36,693 nucleotides of DNA from an uncultured Clostridia bacterium (GCA_944387425.1 CALXEV010000017.1:1-36693), one strand, 5' to 3'. Positions 8,574 to 18,750 are shown, numbered from the stretch's first letter. Program-made: numbers and translations. Notes: a model not told the origin generated them from the sequence alone.

Positions 8574-11500
8574 TTATTGTTTTAGTTTCATTGAAAGCAA
8601 TTTAGAAATACCTTTTTCCTCCATTGTAACACCATATACAGTATCTGCCGCTTCCATTGTTCCTTTTCTATGAGTTATAATTAAGAATTGTGTTTCTTTA
8701 GAAAACTTCTTTAAATACTCTGCATATCTATAAACATTTACATCATCAAGTGCAGCTTCAATTTCATCAAGTACACAGAATGGTGCAGGGTTTATTTTTA
8801 AAATTGCAAAAAGTAATGCTATTGCAGTAAATGCTTTTTCTCCACCTGATAAAAGTGTCATGTTTTGAAGTTTCTTTCCTGGTGGTTGTACTGTTATATC
8901 TATTCCACACTCTAGTATATTTTCTTCGTCTGTCAAAGATACTTCTGCCATTCCTCCACCAAATAATTCTTTGAAAACTTCTCCAAAGTTTTTATTAATT
9001 ATTTCAAATTTTTCTTTGAATTGTTGCTTCATAGTTTCAAGCATTTCTTGAATTATTTTTCTTAGTTTTGACATAGTATTTTCTAAATCAAGTCTTTGCT
9101 CACACATAAAGTCATATCTTTCTTTTAGATTTTTGTATTCTTCTATTGAATCTACATTTACACTTCCAAGCTCTCTTATATCAGTTCTTAGTTCATTTAC
9201 TTTTCTTTGTGTTAATGCAATATTTTCTGGTTTTTGATAATCTTTAACATTATTTGGCGTAAGCTGATACTCTTCCCACATTTTATTTATAATGTCAGTA
9301 ATATCTTCTTCTGTTTTCGTTTTCTTTACTTCTAATTTTGTAATTTGGGCTTTCAAATCTTCTATAGTTTTGAATTCTGAAGTTTGCTCGGTTTCTTTTT
9401 CTGTTAGTTTTTCATTTTTTTGAATTCTTTCTTGTTTTAGTTTTTCAATATTTTCTCCACTATTTGCAACTTGTTCTTTAACTTTCTCTATTTCTTGTTT
9501 TGTATTTTCTATCTCTGCCTTTAATTGAATGTTTTCTTCTTTTGCTTTTTCTATTTGTTTATTTTTATTTTCCTTGTTTTTTGTATGAGTTTCAATTTCT
9601 GTTTTTAGCATATCTGTCATTTCTTGAATTGAAACTTCACTTTCATTGAATGATGATACAGATATTTTTAAATTTGTTATATCCAAATTTAAATTATCTA
9701 TATATTCTTGGCTTTCTTTGTTAGAGTTTGAAAATTCATCTATTATTTTTTGATCTTCTTCATTTTGTTCTTTCATATGTTCAATTTGTTTTTCGTTTTC
9801 TTGTTTTTGTGTTTGTATCTCTTTTTGTTTTTCTTCTATTTTTGAACTCTCTTCTTTTAGTTTTTCTATTCTTTTTTGAATTGTTTGTATATTTTCATCT
9901 ATTGAAGATACTCTTTGCTTTCCTGTTGCATATGTTATATCAGTTTCTTGTAATTGCTTTTCTAAGCCTTGAACTTGTTCTATAATAACTTCTGATGAAT
10001 TTATATATTCTTCTTTTTCTTTCTCTAGCTTCTCTATTTTTGATTTTATTTTTTTGATTTCTTTTTCTAAGCTTTCTATCTCTCTACTTCTTCCTAATAT
10101 ATTTACAGTTTTTTTAGCAACTGATCCACCTGTAATTGCACCTGATGGATTAATTATATCTCCTTCAACTGTGATAATTCTAAATGAATAATTATTTTCT
10201 TTTGCTATATTTATAGCATTTTGCATATTATCCACAACAACAGTTCTTCCTAATAAGTTTAGTATTATTTGTTCATATTTTCTATCAAATGATACTAAAT
10301 CTGATGCAATTCCTACAACCCCGTTTTTTTTACCTTTTATATTTTCTAGTTTCTTACCTTTTACTGATGTTATAGGTAAAAATGACACTCTTCCTAAATT
10401 ATTTTTTCTTAAATGTTCAATTAATCTTTTTGCATCTTCTTCTGTATCTGTTACAATATTTTGAAGGCTCATTCCTAAACACATTTCTATAGCTGTTTCA
10501 TATTCACTTGGAACTGAAATTATATTAGCTAAAACTCCATGCATTCCTTTTCCAAGTTCTTTGATTTTTTCGCAATCTAATAGCAAAGATTTTACACTCT
10601 TTACATATCCTTCTTTTTCTTTTTCTGTTTCTACCAAAAAATTATGCCTAGATTGCTTCATTCTCATGTCATTCGTACTATTTACAATTTGTAAATCAAA
10701 TTCTTTTATCTTATTATTTACTTCTTGTTTTTGTGTGTCTATATCTTCAATTTGTTTTAAAATTTGATTTCTCTCAGCTTCTATTTCATAGAATTCTTTT
10801 GAAATATCTTCTTTTTTCATTCTTGCTCTGTCAAGTTCTGAAACATTATTACTTATTTCTTGTTTTACTTGTTTTTGTCTTTGTGTTAAATTTTCAAAAT
10901 TCGCTGTTTGCATACTTATCTCTGATTGTAATTCATATTTTTTGTCTGTATTTTCTTCTACTTGTTTTTTTAATTTTTCTATCTCTAATTCTTTTGAGCT
11001 TAATTTTTCTGTTAGTTTTTGCAATTCTTCTTCTTTTTCTTTTAACTCATTTTCGAACTTTTCTTTGTTTTGTTTTAAATTGTCTTTTCTTGTCTGTTTT
11101 TGTTCTATTTCTTGTTTCAAATTATTAATTTTTTCTTCTAACTCTGTAATCTCATTTTTGTTTCTTTCTACATTTTCTATATTGTTTTGTATTTTAGTTT
11201 CTGCAACATTAATATTTGAATTTAATTTTTCTATTTCTTTTTGACTTTCAAATCCAATGTTTTGTAGTTTTTCAATTTGTGTAGTAATTTCGTCAATTTT
11301 ATCTTTTAGTTCTTCTTTTAAAATCTTGATTTTTTCAAGTTTTCCTTCTTCTTGATTTAGTGTTGATTTCATGATTTCTTCATCATTTGATAATTCTTCT
11401 AAACTTTGTTTATATTTTTCTATATTATATAAAAATAGTCCAACTTCAATGTTTTTTAATTCTTCTTTTAAATTTAAGTATTTTTTTGCTTTATCTGATT

Positions 11501-12122
11501 GCATTTGTAATGGTTCTAAATTAGATTCTATTTCTGATAAAATATCATTTATTCTTAGTAAATTTAATTTTGTTTGTTCTAATTTTTTCTCTGTTTCTTC
11601 TTTCCTTGCTCTATATTTAACAATTCCAGCAGCTTCCTCAAATATATGTCTTCTATCTTCTGATTTATTACTTAAAATTTCATCTATTTTCCCTTGACCT
11701 ATTATTGAATACCCATCTCTTCCTATTCCTGTATCCATAAATAGTTCTACTATATCTTTTAATCTGCATGGAACTTTATTAATGTAATATCCTGTTTCAC
11801 CACTTCTGTAAATTTTCCTTGTAACTGTAACCTCTGAATATTCTATTGGTAATGTTCCATCTGTATTATCAAATATTAATGATGCTTCTGCAAATCCTAA
11901 TGATTTTCTATTTTGAGTTCCTGCAAATATGATATCTTGAGTTTTTGAACCTCTTAATGATTTCATACTTTGCTCTCCTAATATCCATCTTATTGCATCA
12001 GATATATTGCTTTTTCCTGAACCGTTTGGGCCTATTACACTTGTTATTCCTGGCATAAATTCAAGTACAGTTTTATCAGCAAATGACTTGAATCCTTGCA
12101 TTTCTAGTCTCTTTAAATACAT
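8574..12122 (-). CDS. smc: Chromosome segregation ATPase SMC
   Basis: SMC dimers with ScpA/ScpB condense and segregate the chromosome. The protein is 1182 residues from ATG at 12120-12122 (AAAGGTG upstream); a GTG three codons earlier overlaps the Shine-Dalgarno and is less likely. Walker A is GPNGSGKS (residues 31-38). The N-terminal head contains the Q-loop region GRDGYSIIGQGKIDEIL. Two long coiled-coil arms rich in Glu, Lys and Gln flank the hinge (roughly residues 505-670, beginning KELGKGMHGVLANIIS, with GAITGGS near its end). The C-terminal head has the ABC signature LLSGGEKAFTAIALLFA and Walker B FCVLDEIEAALDD. ScpAB and ftsY are not adjacent. It has its own promoter and ends at the terminator shared with htpX. 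Confidence 0.98.
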   Translation of the reverse strand: MYLKRLEMQGFKSFADKTVLEFMPGITSVIGPNGSGKSNISDAIRWILGEQSMKSLRGSKTQDIIFAGTQNRKSLGFAEASLIFDNTDGTLPIEYSEVTVTRKIYRSGETGYYINKVPCRLKDIVELFMDTGIGRDGYSIIGQGKIDEILSNKSEDRRHIFEEAAGIVKYRARKEETEKKLEQTKLNLLRINDILSEIESNLEPLQMQSDKAKKYLNLKEELKNIEVGLFLYNIEKYKQSLEELSNDEEIMKSTLNQEEGKLEKIKILKEELKDKIDEITTQIEKLQNIGFESQKEIEKLNSNINVAETKIQNNIENVERNKNEITELEEKINNLKQEIEQKQTRKDNLKQNKEKFENELKEKEEELQKLTEKLSSKELEIEKLKKQVEENTDKKYELQSEISMQTANFENLTQRQKQVKQEISNNVSELDRARMKKEDISKEFYEIEAERNQILKQIEDIDTQKQEVNNKIKEFDLQIVNSTNDMRMKQSRHNFLVETEKEKEGYVKSVKSLLLDCEKIKELGKGMHGVLANIISVPSEYETAIEMCLGMSLQNIVTDTEEDAKRLIEHLRKNNLGRVSFLPITSVKGKKLENIKGKKNGVVGIASDLVSFDRKYEQIILNLLGRTVVVDNMQNAINIAKENNYSFRIITVEGDIINPSGAITGGSVAKKTVNILGRSREIESLEKEIKKIKSKIEKLEKEKEEYINSSEVIIEQVQGLEKQLQETDITYATGKQRVSSIDENIQTIQKRIEKLKEESSKIEEKQKEIQTQKQENEKQIEHMKEQNEEDQKIIDEFSNSNKESQEYIDNLNLDITNLKISVSSFNESEVSIQEMTDMLKTEIETHTKNKENKNKQIEKAKEENIQLKAEIENTKQEIEKVKEQVANSGENIEKLKQERIQKNEKLTEKETEQTSEFKTIEDLKAQITKLEVKKTKTEEDITDIINKMWEEYQLTPNNVKDYQKPENIALTQRKVNELRTDIRELGSVNVDSIEEYKNLKERYDFMCEQRLDLENTMSKLRKIIQEMLETMKQQFKEKFEIINKNFGEVFKELFGGGMAEVSLTDEENILECGIDITVQPPGKKLQNMTLLSGGEKAFTAIALLFAILKINPAPFCVLDEIEAALDDVNVYRYAEYLKKFSKETQFLIITHRKGTMEAADTVYGVTMEEKGISKLLSMKLKQ

Positions 12123-12143
12123 GTTTCTCACCTTTCTTGTTGT

Positions 12144-12172
12144 ATTTTATCGTAAAATGTCAAAAATAGCAA
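12144..12172 (-). promoter_or_regulatory. Probable smc promoter
   Basis: On the minus strand TTGCTA (12167-12172), a 17-bp spacer and TAAAAT (12144-12149) lie 21 bp upstream of the smc ATG. Confidence 0.65.
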
Positions 12173-12189
12173 GAGTTTTACTGTAGTTT

Positions 12190-12215
12190 TGTCACGGGGA
12201 CGGTCCTTAATGGCA
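12190..12215 (-). repeat. 26-nt palindromic intergenic repeat, copy A
   Basis: Read on the minus strand it begins TGCCA, has AAGG then CGTCCC in the middle and ends TGACA. It matches in length and core with copies at 27025-27050, 28207-28232 and 28245-28270. It lies between the histidine kinase terminator and the smc promoter. Confidence 0.8.
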
Positions 12216-12243
12216 AAAAAAATAAAAAGGATTACTCCTCTTT
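12215..12243 (-). terminator. Terminator overlapping the histidine kinase stop codon
   Basis: On the minus strand AAAGAGGA (12236-12243) pairs with TCCTTTTT (12224-12231), eight pairs with one wobble. The 4-nt loop GTAA holds the TAA stop of the kinase gene. A long T-rich tract follows. Confidence 0.7.
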
Positions 12244-13758
12244 ATTTTTGATTTCTGCCTCTTTGGCAAAGTCTATGTCAAAATAAAATTCAACACCATT
12301 TTCTTTGTTTTCTACGCCATAATCATTACCATAATTATTCATAATAGCTCTAACTATAGATAATCCTATTCCGCTTCCTCCATCTTCTCTATTACGAGCT
12401 TCATCTGCCTTGAAAAATCTATTCCATACACGAGATAAGTTTTCTTTTGAAATATTATATCCTGTATTAAATACTGTTATTCTAACTTTTTCCTTGTCTG
12501 GTAATAGTGTATTTGTTATTTTTATATATTTTTCTCCATTTATTTCTTCAACATGTTTAATTGCATTTGTCAAATAATTTGTGATTATTTGACTTACATA
12601 AAAGTCATCTGCAAATACATTAATTTTATCTTTTGTATCAAATTCAACTTTTGCTCCTTTTTCATCAAACATAACTTGTGAAGTTCTTACAATTTCTTTT
12701 TCTAATTCAACTATATTAAATACTCTATTATTGAATTCTCTTTTTTCATATTCAAGTTTTGTAAGTTCAATTAATTGTCTAACCATTTTGTCCATTTTAT
12801 TACTTTCATCCAATATTACTTCAGCATAGAATTTTCTATTTTCTGGGTCTGAATTTACATTTTCTAAAAGTCCTTCACTATATCCTTGAATTAAAGCAAT
12901 AGGTGTTTTTAATTCATGTGATACGTCTGAGATAAAACTTTTTCTCATCTCGTCAATTTTAGATTTTTTCTCAATATCTTTTTCCAGTTCTATATTGGTA
13001 TTTCTTAACTGATTAATTGTCTTTTCTAGTTTCTCTGACATTACATTTATACTTTTGCCCAACTCGTTTATCTCGTCGTCATCTGTAACATTATATTTAT
13101 GACTAAAGTCTAAATTTGACATTTTTTTTGCAATAGCATTTAATTCTGAAATTGGTTCGCTAAAATTTTTTGATATATATATAATTGCTATTCCACCAAC
13201 TACTATTACTATACCTGCGATTAAATATAAGAATCTGTTTGAAATTCTTACACTTTCTTGTATTGATGAAATTGGTATTCTTATATATGTATAATAGCCA
13301 TTATCTAGCTTTCCTGATAATAAAATATAGTTTGCATTTGTTTCTATATCTCTAATCTTTCGTATTTCCAAACTATCTGTTTCTTCTAAAATTGTATATT
13401 CTTGTCTTCTATTTATTCCCCAAAAATCTATAATTTTTCGAATATTTGATAAATAATCTTTACTAGATAAATATACTGCTACATCATTTTCGTCTTTTAT
13501 TATTATATCAAAATTATTTTTTATAGATATTTCATCCAATTCTTCTGATATATTTATATTAGGGTTATTGCTATTATAGTAGTCATTTATTGCTTTATAA
13601 ACAGATTTTAATTGATTACTTTTCATGTATTGATAATATTGTTCTAAAACCAAATTATTTACTAATATTAAAAACAAAATAATTGATATTACTGTAATGC
13701 ATAATGTAAAAAATAATTTTGCTCTAACTGATTTTACTTTTTTATTAAAGATTTTCAT
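12232..13758 (-). CDS. Two-component sensor histidine kinase
   Basis: The protein is a 508-residue membrane sensor kinase that should phosphorylate the adjacent OmpR-type regulator. Two membrane helices (residues 14-36 and 176-196) bracket an extracellular sensor region of about 140 residues. A HAMP domain follows (about 197-250, FSEPISELNAIAKKM). The dimerisation/phosphoacceptor site is DVSHELKTPIALIQGYSEGL with His281. The ATPase domain has the N box TNYLTNAIKHV, a G1-like VFNTG, the F box region WNRFFKADEARN, and the G2 box GGSGIGLSIVRAIM. The signal is unknown; the overall plan is PhoR/ResE/CssS-like. It starts 12 nt after the regulator's stop, so the two form an operon. Its own stop lies in a terminator loop. 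Confidence 0.95.
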   Translation of the reverse strand: MKIFNKKVKSVRAKLFFTLCITVISIILFLILVNNLVLEQYYQYMKSNQLKSVYKAINDYYNSNNPNINISEELDEISIKNNFDIIIKDENDVAVYLSSKDYLSNIRKIIDFWGINRRQEYTILEETDSLEIRKIRDIETNANYILLSGKLDNGYYTYIRIPISSIQESVRISNRFLYLIAGIVIVVGGIAIIYISKNFSEPISELNAIAKKMSNLDFSHKYNVTDDDEINELGKSINVMSEKLEKTINQLRNTNIELEKDIEKKSKIDEMRKSFISDVSHELKTPIALIQGYSEGLLENVNSDPENRKFYAEVILDESNKMDKMVRQLIELTKLEYEKREFNNRVFNIVELEKEIVRTSQVMFDEKGAKVEFDTKDKINVFADDFYVSQIITNYLTNAIKHVEEINGEKYIKITNTLLPDKEKVRITVFNTGYNISKENLSRVWNRFFKADEARNREDGGSGIGLSIVRAIMNNYGNDYGVENKENGVEFYFDIDFAKEAEIKNKEE

Positions 13759-13770
13759 TTAATTGAACCT

Positions 13771-14457
13771 CTATTGCTTATTTTTTATTTCAAATTTATA
13801 TCCTATTCCTCTTATTGTTTCAATGTACTTTCCTTTTTTGCCTAATTTATGCCTGATTTTCTTTATATGGCTATCTATTGTTCTAGAATCTCCATAATAG
13901 TCATAATTCCATACATTATTTAAAATTTTATCTCTTGATAATGCTATATTTTCATTATCTAAAAGATATTTTAATAATTCGTACTCTCTTAAGCTTAAAT
14001 CTATTGGTTTGCCATCAACTTTTACAGTTCTTCCTTCTTGGTCTATTGTTATTCCACCATAATCTTTAACTTCTTTAATATCACCATATACTCTTTTTAA
14101 TATCGCTTCTACTCTTGCAACAAGTATTTTAGGGCTAAATGGTTTTGATATATATTCATCTACACCAAGTTCAAATCCAAATAATTCATCTTGTTCTTCT
14201 CCTCTAGCTGTCAGCATTATTACAGGCACATTTGATTCTTGGCGTATTTTTCTAAGAACTGACCAACCATCAAGTTTTGGCATCATTACATCTAACAATA
14301 TTAATTTTATTTTATTTCGGTTTTCTTCAAAAACTTCTATAGCTTTTTCTCCATCTTCTGCTTCAAGTATTTTATATCCTTTTGCAATTAAAAAGTCTTT
14401 TAAAAGTTTTCTCATTCTTGATTCATCGTCTACTACTAAAATATATGTTTCTTCCAT
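13771..14457 (-). CDS. OmpR/PhoB-family response regulator
   Basis: The product is a 228-residue DNA-binding regulator. The receiver domain (about 1-115) has the acidic pocket VVDDE, phosphoacceptor Asp56 in LLDVMMPKLDG, TARGEE and the conserved Lys in ISKPFSP. The C-terminal winged helix (about 130-226) has LSLREYELLKYLLDN and SRTIDSHIKKIRHKLG, ending with TIRGIGYKFE. The start is ATG at 14455-14457 behind GGAGGAG; an in-frame TTG at 14470-14472 directly abuts that Shine-Dalgarno and is rejected. It precedes its histidine kinase in the same operon. The subfamily cannot be named with confidence, and its target genes are not visible here. Confidence 0.95.
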   Translation of the reverse strand: MEETYILVVDDESRMRKLLKDFLIAKGYKILEAEDGEKAIEVFEENRNKIKLILLDVMMPKLDGWSVLRKIRQESNVPVIMLTARGEEQDELFGFELGVDEYISKPFSPKILVARVEAILKRVYGDIKEVKDYGGITIDQEGRTVKVDGKPIDLSLREYELLKYLLDNENIALSRDKILNNVWNYDYYGDSRTIDSHIKKIRHKLGKKGKYIETIRGIGYKFEIKNKQ

Positions 14458-14501
14458 AAATTTCTCCTCCAAGATTACATTTAATCCGCTTTTTCTCTAA
14501 T

Positions 14502-14507
14502 ATTATA
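14502..14507 (-). promoter_or_regulatory. Probable -10 of the two-component operon
   Basis: TATAAT on the minus strand lies 44 bp before the regulator's ATG. No convincing -35 is present at 16-18 bp, which could mean activator-dependent transcription. Confidence 0.45.
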
Positions 14508-14561
14508 CTTTATGTATATGTCTTTTTTGTGAAATTTTAGTTAACATATTGGTACATTTGT

Positions 14562-15629
14562 TTATACATTTTTTACAAATACTGTTTGGGCTTTTTGTGA
14601 TAAATCTATATTTTCATTTTTTAATTCTGACATGATTTCATAATTAACTTGTTGTTGGATTTCTAAATATTTTGAGTAATTTGTTTGGGCAAAATATGCT
14701 ATTACCATTAAGTTAATTCCATCATTAGAAATTGTTTGGAATTTTACAATTATTGAATCTTCTATTACATCTGTTTTTTGGTGTAATATATTTTCTATTT
14801 TTTCTCTTATTCTTTCTACTTTTTCAAGTGGAGTATTAACATCTAAAAGTAGATTTGTATAAAATCTTCTTTTTTCCATTTCTGTATAGTTAACAATTGC
14901 TTCAGTTGACATTAGTGCATTTGGTATATGCAACACTGAATTATCTCCTGTTCTAATCGTTGTGCTTCTAAATTTTATATCTTCAACAGTTCCTTCATAG
15001 TTTAATACTTTTACATAGTCTCCTACTTTAAAAGGTCTATCCACAAATATTGAAACTCCACCAATCAAACTTTTTGCTGTGTCTTGTGCCGCAAGTGTAA
15101 CTACAACACCACCAATTCCTAGTCCTGTTATAAATCCACTTATATCATATCCTAATTCTGAAATAACCATAAATCCTGCTACTATGTATATTGCAATTCT
15201 TATTACTCTTAAAATCATATTGACTGTTGTTTGGTCCATTTCTTTTCCTGATTTTGTTTTTACTTTTGCAAATATTCCATTTTTTTCGTGAAGTCCATCT
15301 CCAAAAGCTTTCGCTACAAATATAATCATTGCAATTTTTATTATTTTGCTTATTACAACAGATATTTCTGGTGTTACAGTTATTGCATTTTTTAAAACTC
15401 CTAAAGCTAAAAATATGCCTATAAAAGTTATTATTGTTCGTAATGGTAAATAAAATGGATTTTTCTTTACTTCTTTTTTGTCTTTCTTTTTATGTATAAA
15501 AATTTTTATGATGCTACTTGAAATTATTGGGCTGATAATTCTAAATACTAATATTATCGCTATTGCAAGTATTATATCAATTACAGTTTGAAAATTTAAT
15601 TTATTAACTATTTCTATAATTTGGTCCAT
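14562..15629 (-). CDS. MscS-family mechanosensitive ion channel
   Basis: MscS channels open under membrane tension to release solutes during osmotic downshock. The 355-residue protein has membrane helices at about residues 13-37, 57-77, 85-105 and 138-160. The pore helix TM3 and beta-domain signature are clear: GLGIGGVVVTLAAQDTAKSL, then GGVSIFVDRPFKVGDYVKV. The soluble C-terminal part contains KFRSTTIRTGDNSVLHIPNA and ends in an alpha/beta domain. ATG at 15629 has AAAAAGGAG upstream. It follows the rpoD terminator; no clear promoter was found in the 25 nt between the terminator's T-tract and its start, so read-through or a promoter within the terminator is possible. It resembles the larger YkuT/YggB type of channel. 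Confidence 0.93.
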   Translation of the reverse strand: MDQIIEIVNKLNFQTVIDIILAIAIILVFRIISPIISSSIIKIFIHKKKDKKEVKKNPFYLPLRTIITFIGIFLALGVLKNAITVTPEISVVISKIIKIAMIIFVAKAFGDGLHEKNGIFAKVKTKSGKEMDQTTVNMILRVIRIAIYIVAGFMVISELGYDISGFITGLGIGGVVVTLAAQDTAKSLIGGVSIFVDRPFKVGDYVKVLNYEGTVEDIKFRSTTIRTGDNSVLHIPNALMSTEAIVNYTEMEKRRFYTNLLLDVNTPLEKVERIREKIENILHQKTDVIEDSIIVKFQTISNDGINLMVIAYFAQTNYSKYLEIQQQVNYEIMSELKNENIDLSQKAQTVFVKNV

Positions 15630-15653
15630 ATTATACTCCTTTTTTATTTTTTT

Positions 15654-15688
15654 AAAAAAACTGTTGTCTAATTTTGTATAAACAACAG
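15654..15688 (-). terminator. Terminator of the dnaG-rpoD operon
   Basis: On the minus strand CTGTTGT (15682-15688) pairs with ACAACAG (15661-15667) around a 14-nt loop, followed by seven T. It begins 12 nt after the rpoD stop. Confidence 0.83.
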
Positions 15689-15699
15689 CTTTAGTATTA

Positions 15700-16947
15700 T
15701 TAGTTCATGTAATCTCTAAGTTTTTTGCTTCTACTTGGGTGTCTTAGCTTGCGTAATGCTTTTGCTTCTATTTGACGAATTCTCTCTCTTGTTACATCAA
15801 ATTCTTTTCCTACTTCTTCAAGTGTTCTTGCTTTTCCATCTTCTAGTCCAAATCTTAGTTTTAAAACTTTTGCTTCTCTAGGTGTTAATGTTCCCATTAC
15901 TTCTTCTAGTTGCTCTCTTAATAATGTATATGAAGCAGCATCATGTGGTGCTGGAGAATCTTCATCTTGGATAAAGTCGCCTAAATGACTATCATCTTCT
16001 TCACCAATTGGTGTTTCTAATGATACTGGATCTTGTGCTATTTTTTGAATTTCCATTACTTTATCTACAGATATTTCCATCTCTTCAGCTATTTCTTCTG
16101 GAGTAGGTTCTCTTCCTAATTGTTGTAATAAGTGTCTTGATGTACGAATAAGTCTATTTATAGTTTCTACCATGTGTACTGGAATTCTTATTGTTCTTGC
16201 TTGGTCAGCAATTGCTCTTGTAATTGCTTGTCTTATCCACCATGTTGCATAAGTACTAAATTTGAATCCTTTTGTATAATCAAATTTTTCTACTGCTTTA
16301 ATTAGTCCCATATTTCCTTCTTGTATTAAGTCTAAGAATAACATTCCTCTTCCAACATATTTTTTAGCAATACTTACTACTAATCTAAGGTTTGCTTCTG
16401 CTAATTCTTGTTTTGCTTCTTCATCACCATCAAGTATTCTTTTTGCTAATTCTAATTCTTTTTCATATGATAAAAGTGGTATTTTTCCTATTTCTCTTAA
16501 ATACATTCTTACTGGGTCGTCAACACTTATTCCTTCAAAACTTGTGTCTGTGATTTCATCTAATTTTAAATCTTCTACTTCTTTTAAGTCATCAATATCT
16601 GGTTCTTCCTCAAAATCATCATTTAAAAGACTTACACCCATTTCTTCAAATGCGTCAAATACTTTGTCTATTTGTTCTGGATTTGTGTCTTCTAATTCTT
16701 TTGCTAATTCCCCATAAGTCATTTTTCCAGTTTCTTTAGCTTTTTTTACAATGTCTTTAACTTTATCATTTTCTTCTTGCTCTCTTTGTTCTTCTGTCTT
16801 TTCTTCTTTTACAACTGGTTTTTCTTCAATTTCTGATTTTTCTACATCTTTTTTTGCTTTGTTTTCTTTAATTACTTTTATTTCTTTTTTTAATTTGTCC
16901 TTTTCTTCTTGTAATTTTTCTTGATCTAATTCTTTACTTTTCCCCAC
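15700..16947 (-). CDS. rpoD: Primary RNA polymerase sigma factor (sigma-70/SigA)
   Basis: The housekeeping sigma factor of 415 residues. The start is GTG at 16945-16947, with AGGGGTG seven bases upstream. The first 60 residues are a very charged Lys/Glu extension, followed by region 1.1 (about 65-112, [20 protein letters not shown]). Region 1.2 is [18 protein letters not shown]. Regions 2.1-2.4 include [35 protein letters not shown] and [20 protein letters not shown]. Region 3 has [14 protein letters not shown]. Region 4.2 is [20 protein letters not shown], ending [17 protein letters not shown]. It recognises the TTGACA/TATAAT promoters seen through the window. It lies 12 nt after dnaG, the classical macromolecular-synthesis operon order. 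Confidence 0.98.
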   Translation of the reverse strand: MGKSKELDQEKLQEEKDKLKKEIKVIKENKAKKDVEKSEIEEKPVVKEEKTEEQREQEENDKVKDIVKKAKETGKMTYGELAKELEDTNPEQIDKVFDAFEEMGVSLLNDDFEEEPDIDDLKEVEDLKLDEITDTSFEGISVDDPVRMYLREIGKIPLLSYEKELELAKRILDGDEEAKQELAEANLRLVVSIAKKYVGRGMLFLDLIQEGNMGLIKAVEKFDYTKGFKFSTYATWWIRQAITRAIADQARTIRIPVHMVETINRLIRTSRHLLQQLGREPTPEEIAEEMEISVDKVMEIQKIAQDPVSLETPIGEEDDSHLGDFIQDEDSPAPHDAASYTLLREQLEEVMGTLTPREAKVLKLRFGLEDGKARTLEEVGKEFDVTRERIRQIEAKALRKLRHPSRSKKLRDYMN

Positions 16948-16959
16948 AAAAATTCACCC

Positions 16960-18750
16960 CTACTTAATTTTGGCTAATTCTATAATTATACTATTTAGCT
17001 CTTTACCTAATTGTTGTTTAATTTCTGTATCTTGTTCTGTCTCAAGTTGTTTTAAAATCTCTTGTTTTCTATCATCTAGTTTTTCTCTTTTATATTTCTG
17101 TAATATATCATCAACTGCTTTTTCTACATTTTCTATCTCATAATCTGTTGCCATTACCATGGTTATATGATTTTGAGTTTCCTCATCAAATGTATCTATA
17201 AGTTTATTAATATTACTATCTTGCTTTTCTAATTCTTCATACAATTTTTGTGCAATCTCTCTGTTTATTGAATCTTTGAAGTCTTCTGGTTTAATGTTTT
17301 GCTTGATTTTTTCAAAAACATTTTTATTTGCATCAATTAGTAATGCTATTATTGTATTTTCTCTTTTAATTAAGTTTTCATTCACTGAAATTTTTTCTTC
17401 TTTATCTTGTTCTACTTTTCTTATTGTTTTATTTTGCTCTTGTAGTGTTTGAATTCCTTTAGAATTAGAATATATTAATTTGTTTACTTCAGCAAAAATC
17501 GCTTCTTTTGATATATTATACCCTTTTGCAATTTTTTCTATGTATATTTCTCTCTCTATTGTATTTTCTACTTTTGCAAGTATTTTTGCTATTTCGTTTA
17601 AGAATTTTATTTTATCTGCTGCATTTTCTAAATTAATATCTTTTCTAAGATTTTTGACTTTAAATTCTACCAATGATATGGCATTTTCCATTGCTAATTT
17701 GAATCTGCCTTCTCCAAATTTTACTATAAATTCATCTGGGTCTTTTGCTCCTTCGATTTGTAACACTCTCATGTCACACCCCATATTTTGTAAAATTTCC
17801 ATTGACCTCGCTACTGCTGTTTGTCCAGCTCCATCAGCATCAAATCCTAATATTACTTGTTCTGTGCTTTTTCTTAAAAGCCAACCTTGTTGTTCTGTTA
17901 GTGCAGTACCTAAAGCTCCGACTACATTTTCAATTCCTCTTTGATGTAATGATATTACATCCATATACCCTTCAACTATTAATAGTTTTTTAGAAGAATA
18001 TTTTTTTGCAACATTTAGTCCAAATAAATGTCTTCCTTTACTATAAACAATATTCTCTGGAGAATTTATATACTTAGGTTTTGAATCATCTAATACTCTT
18101 CCTCCAAATGCAATTACTTTTCCTCTTGCATCACATATTGGGAACATCAACCTGTTTCTATATCTGTCTATATATGTTCCATTATCATTTTTGTTTACTA
18201 ACCCTGATTCTAATATTTCTTTTTCTCCAAATCCTTGTTGTTTTAGTGCTTTATATAGTTCATCAAATTTGCCTGAGAACCCGATTTTATATGCTTCTAA
18301 AGTTTCTTGATTTAACTTTCTCTTTTTTACATATTCTTGTGCCATTTTGGCGTTTGGCTTGTACAAATTTTGATGATAAAATTCTGCTGTGAATTCATTT
18401 ACTTTATAGACTTTTGCTTTTAATTCTTCTTTTGCAGTATCTGCACCACTTGTTAGTGTTGGCAATTGTATATTTGCTCTTTCTGCTAATTGCTCTAATG
18501 CTTCTTTAAATGTTATTCCCTCTATTTTCATTAAAAATGTGTATACATTTCCTCCTACACCACATCCAAAACAATGAAATATTTGTCTGTCTGGTGAAAC
18601 TGAAAATGATGGAGATTTTTCGTTATGGAATGGACATAATCCAAAGTAATTTCGTCCTTTTCTTGTTAAATGTACATATTGTGATATTATATCTACTACA
18701 TCGTTGTTTTGTCTTATTTCTTCTATAATTTCATCACTATATCGCAACAT
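16960..18750 (-). CDS. dnaG: DNA primase DnaG
   Basis: DnaG makes RNA primers for DNA replication and binds the DnaB helicase through its C-terminus. The 596-residue length is normal. The N-terminal zinc-binding domain is CHC2 type with Cys39, His42, Cys60 and Cys63 (LCPFHNEKSPSF and HCFGCGVGGN). The catalytic core has FGGRVLDDSKPKYINSPE, and the TOPRIM domain has LLIVEGYMDVISLHQRG and LGFDADGAGQTA with metal-binding acids. The C-terminal helicase-interaction part (from about 440) is divergent and Glu/Lys rich. ATG at 18750 follows AGGAGTGGGGG. It is cotranscribed with rpoD. A possible TATAAT lies at about 40 bp upstream (18788-18793 region) but without a good -35. Confidence 0.97.
   Translation of the reverse strand: MLRYSDEIIEEIRQNNDVVDIISQYVHLTRKGRNYFGLCPFHNEKSPSFSVSPDRQIFHCFGCGVGGNVYTFLMKIEGITFKEALEQLAERANIQLPTLTSGADTAKEELKAKVYKVNEFTAEFYHQNLYKPNAKMAQEYVKKRKLNQETLEAYKIGFSGKFDELYKALKQQGFGEKEILESGLVNKNDNGTYIDRYRNRLMFPICDARGKVIAFGGRVLDDSKPKYINSPENIVYSKGRHLFGLNVAKKYSSKKLLIVEGYMDVISLHQRGIENVVGALGTALTEQQGWLLRKSTEQVILGFDADGAGQTAVARSMEILQNMGCDMRVLQIEGAKDPDEFIVKFGEGRFKLAMENAISLVEFKVKNLRKDINLENAADKIKFLNEIAKILAKVENTIEREIYIEKIAKGYNISKEAIFAEVNKLIYSNSKGIQTLQEQNKTIRKVEQDKEEKISVNENLIKRENTIIALLIDANKNVFEKIKQNIKPEDFKDSINREIAQKLYEELEKQDSNINKLIDTFDEETQNHITMVMATDYEIENVEKAVDDILQKYKREKLDDRKQEILKQLETEQDTEIKQQLGKELNSIIIELAKIK

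Noticed and set aside
10733..11244. Open frames on the plus strand inside smc
   Set aside because: They are rich in Phe, Ser and Leu, the antisense of Lys/Glu coiled-coil codons, and lack RBS; they are shadows.
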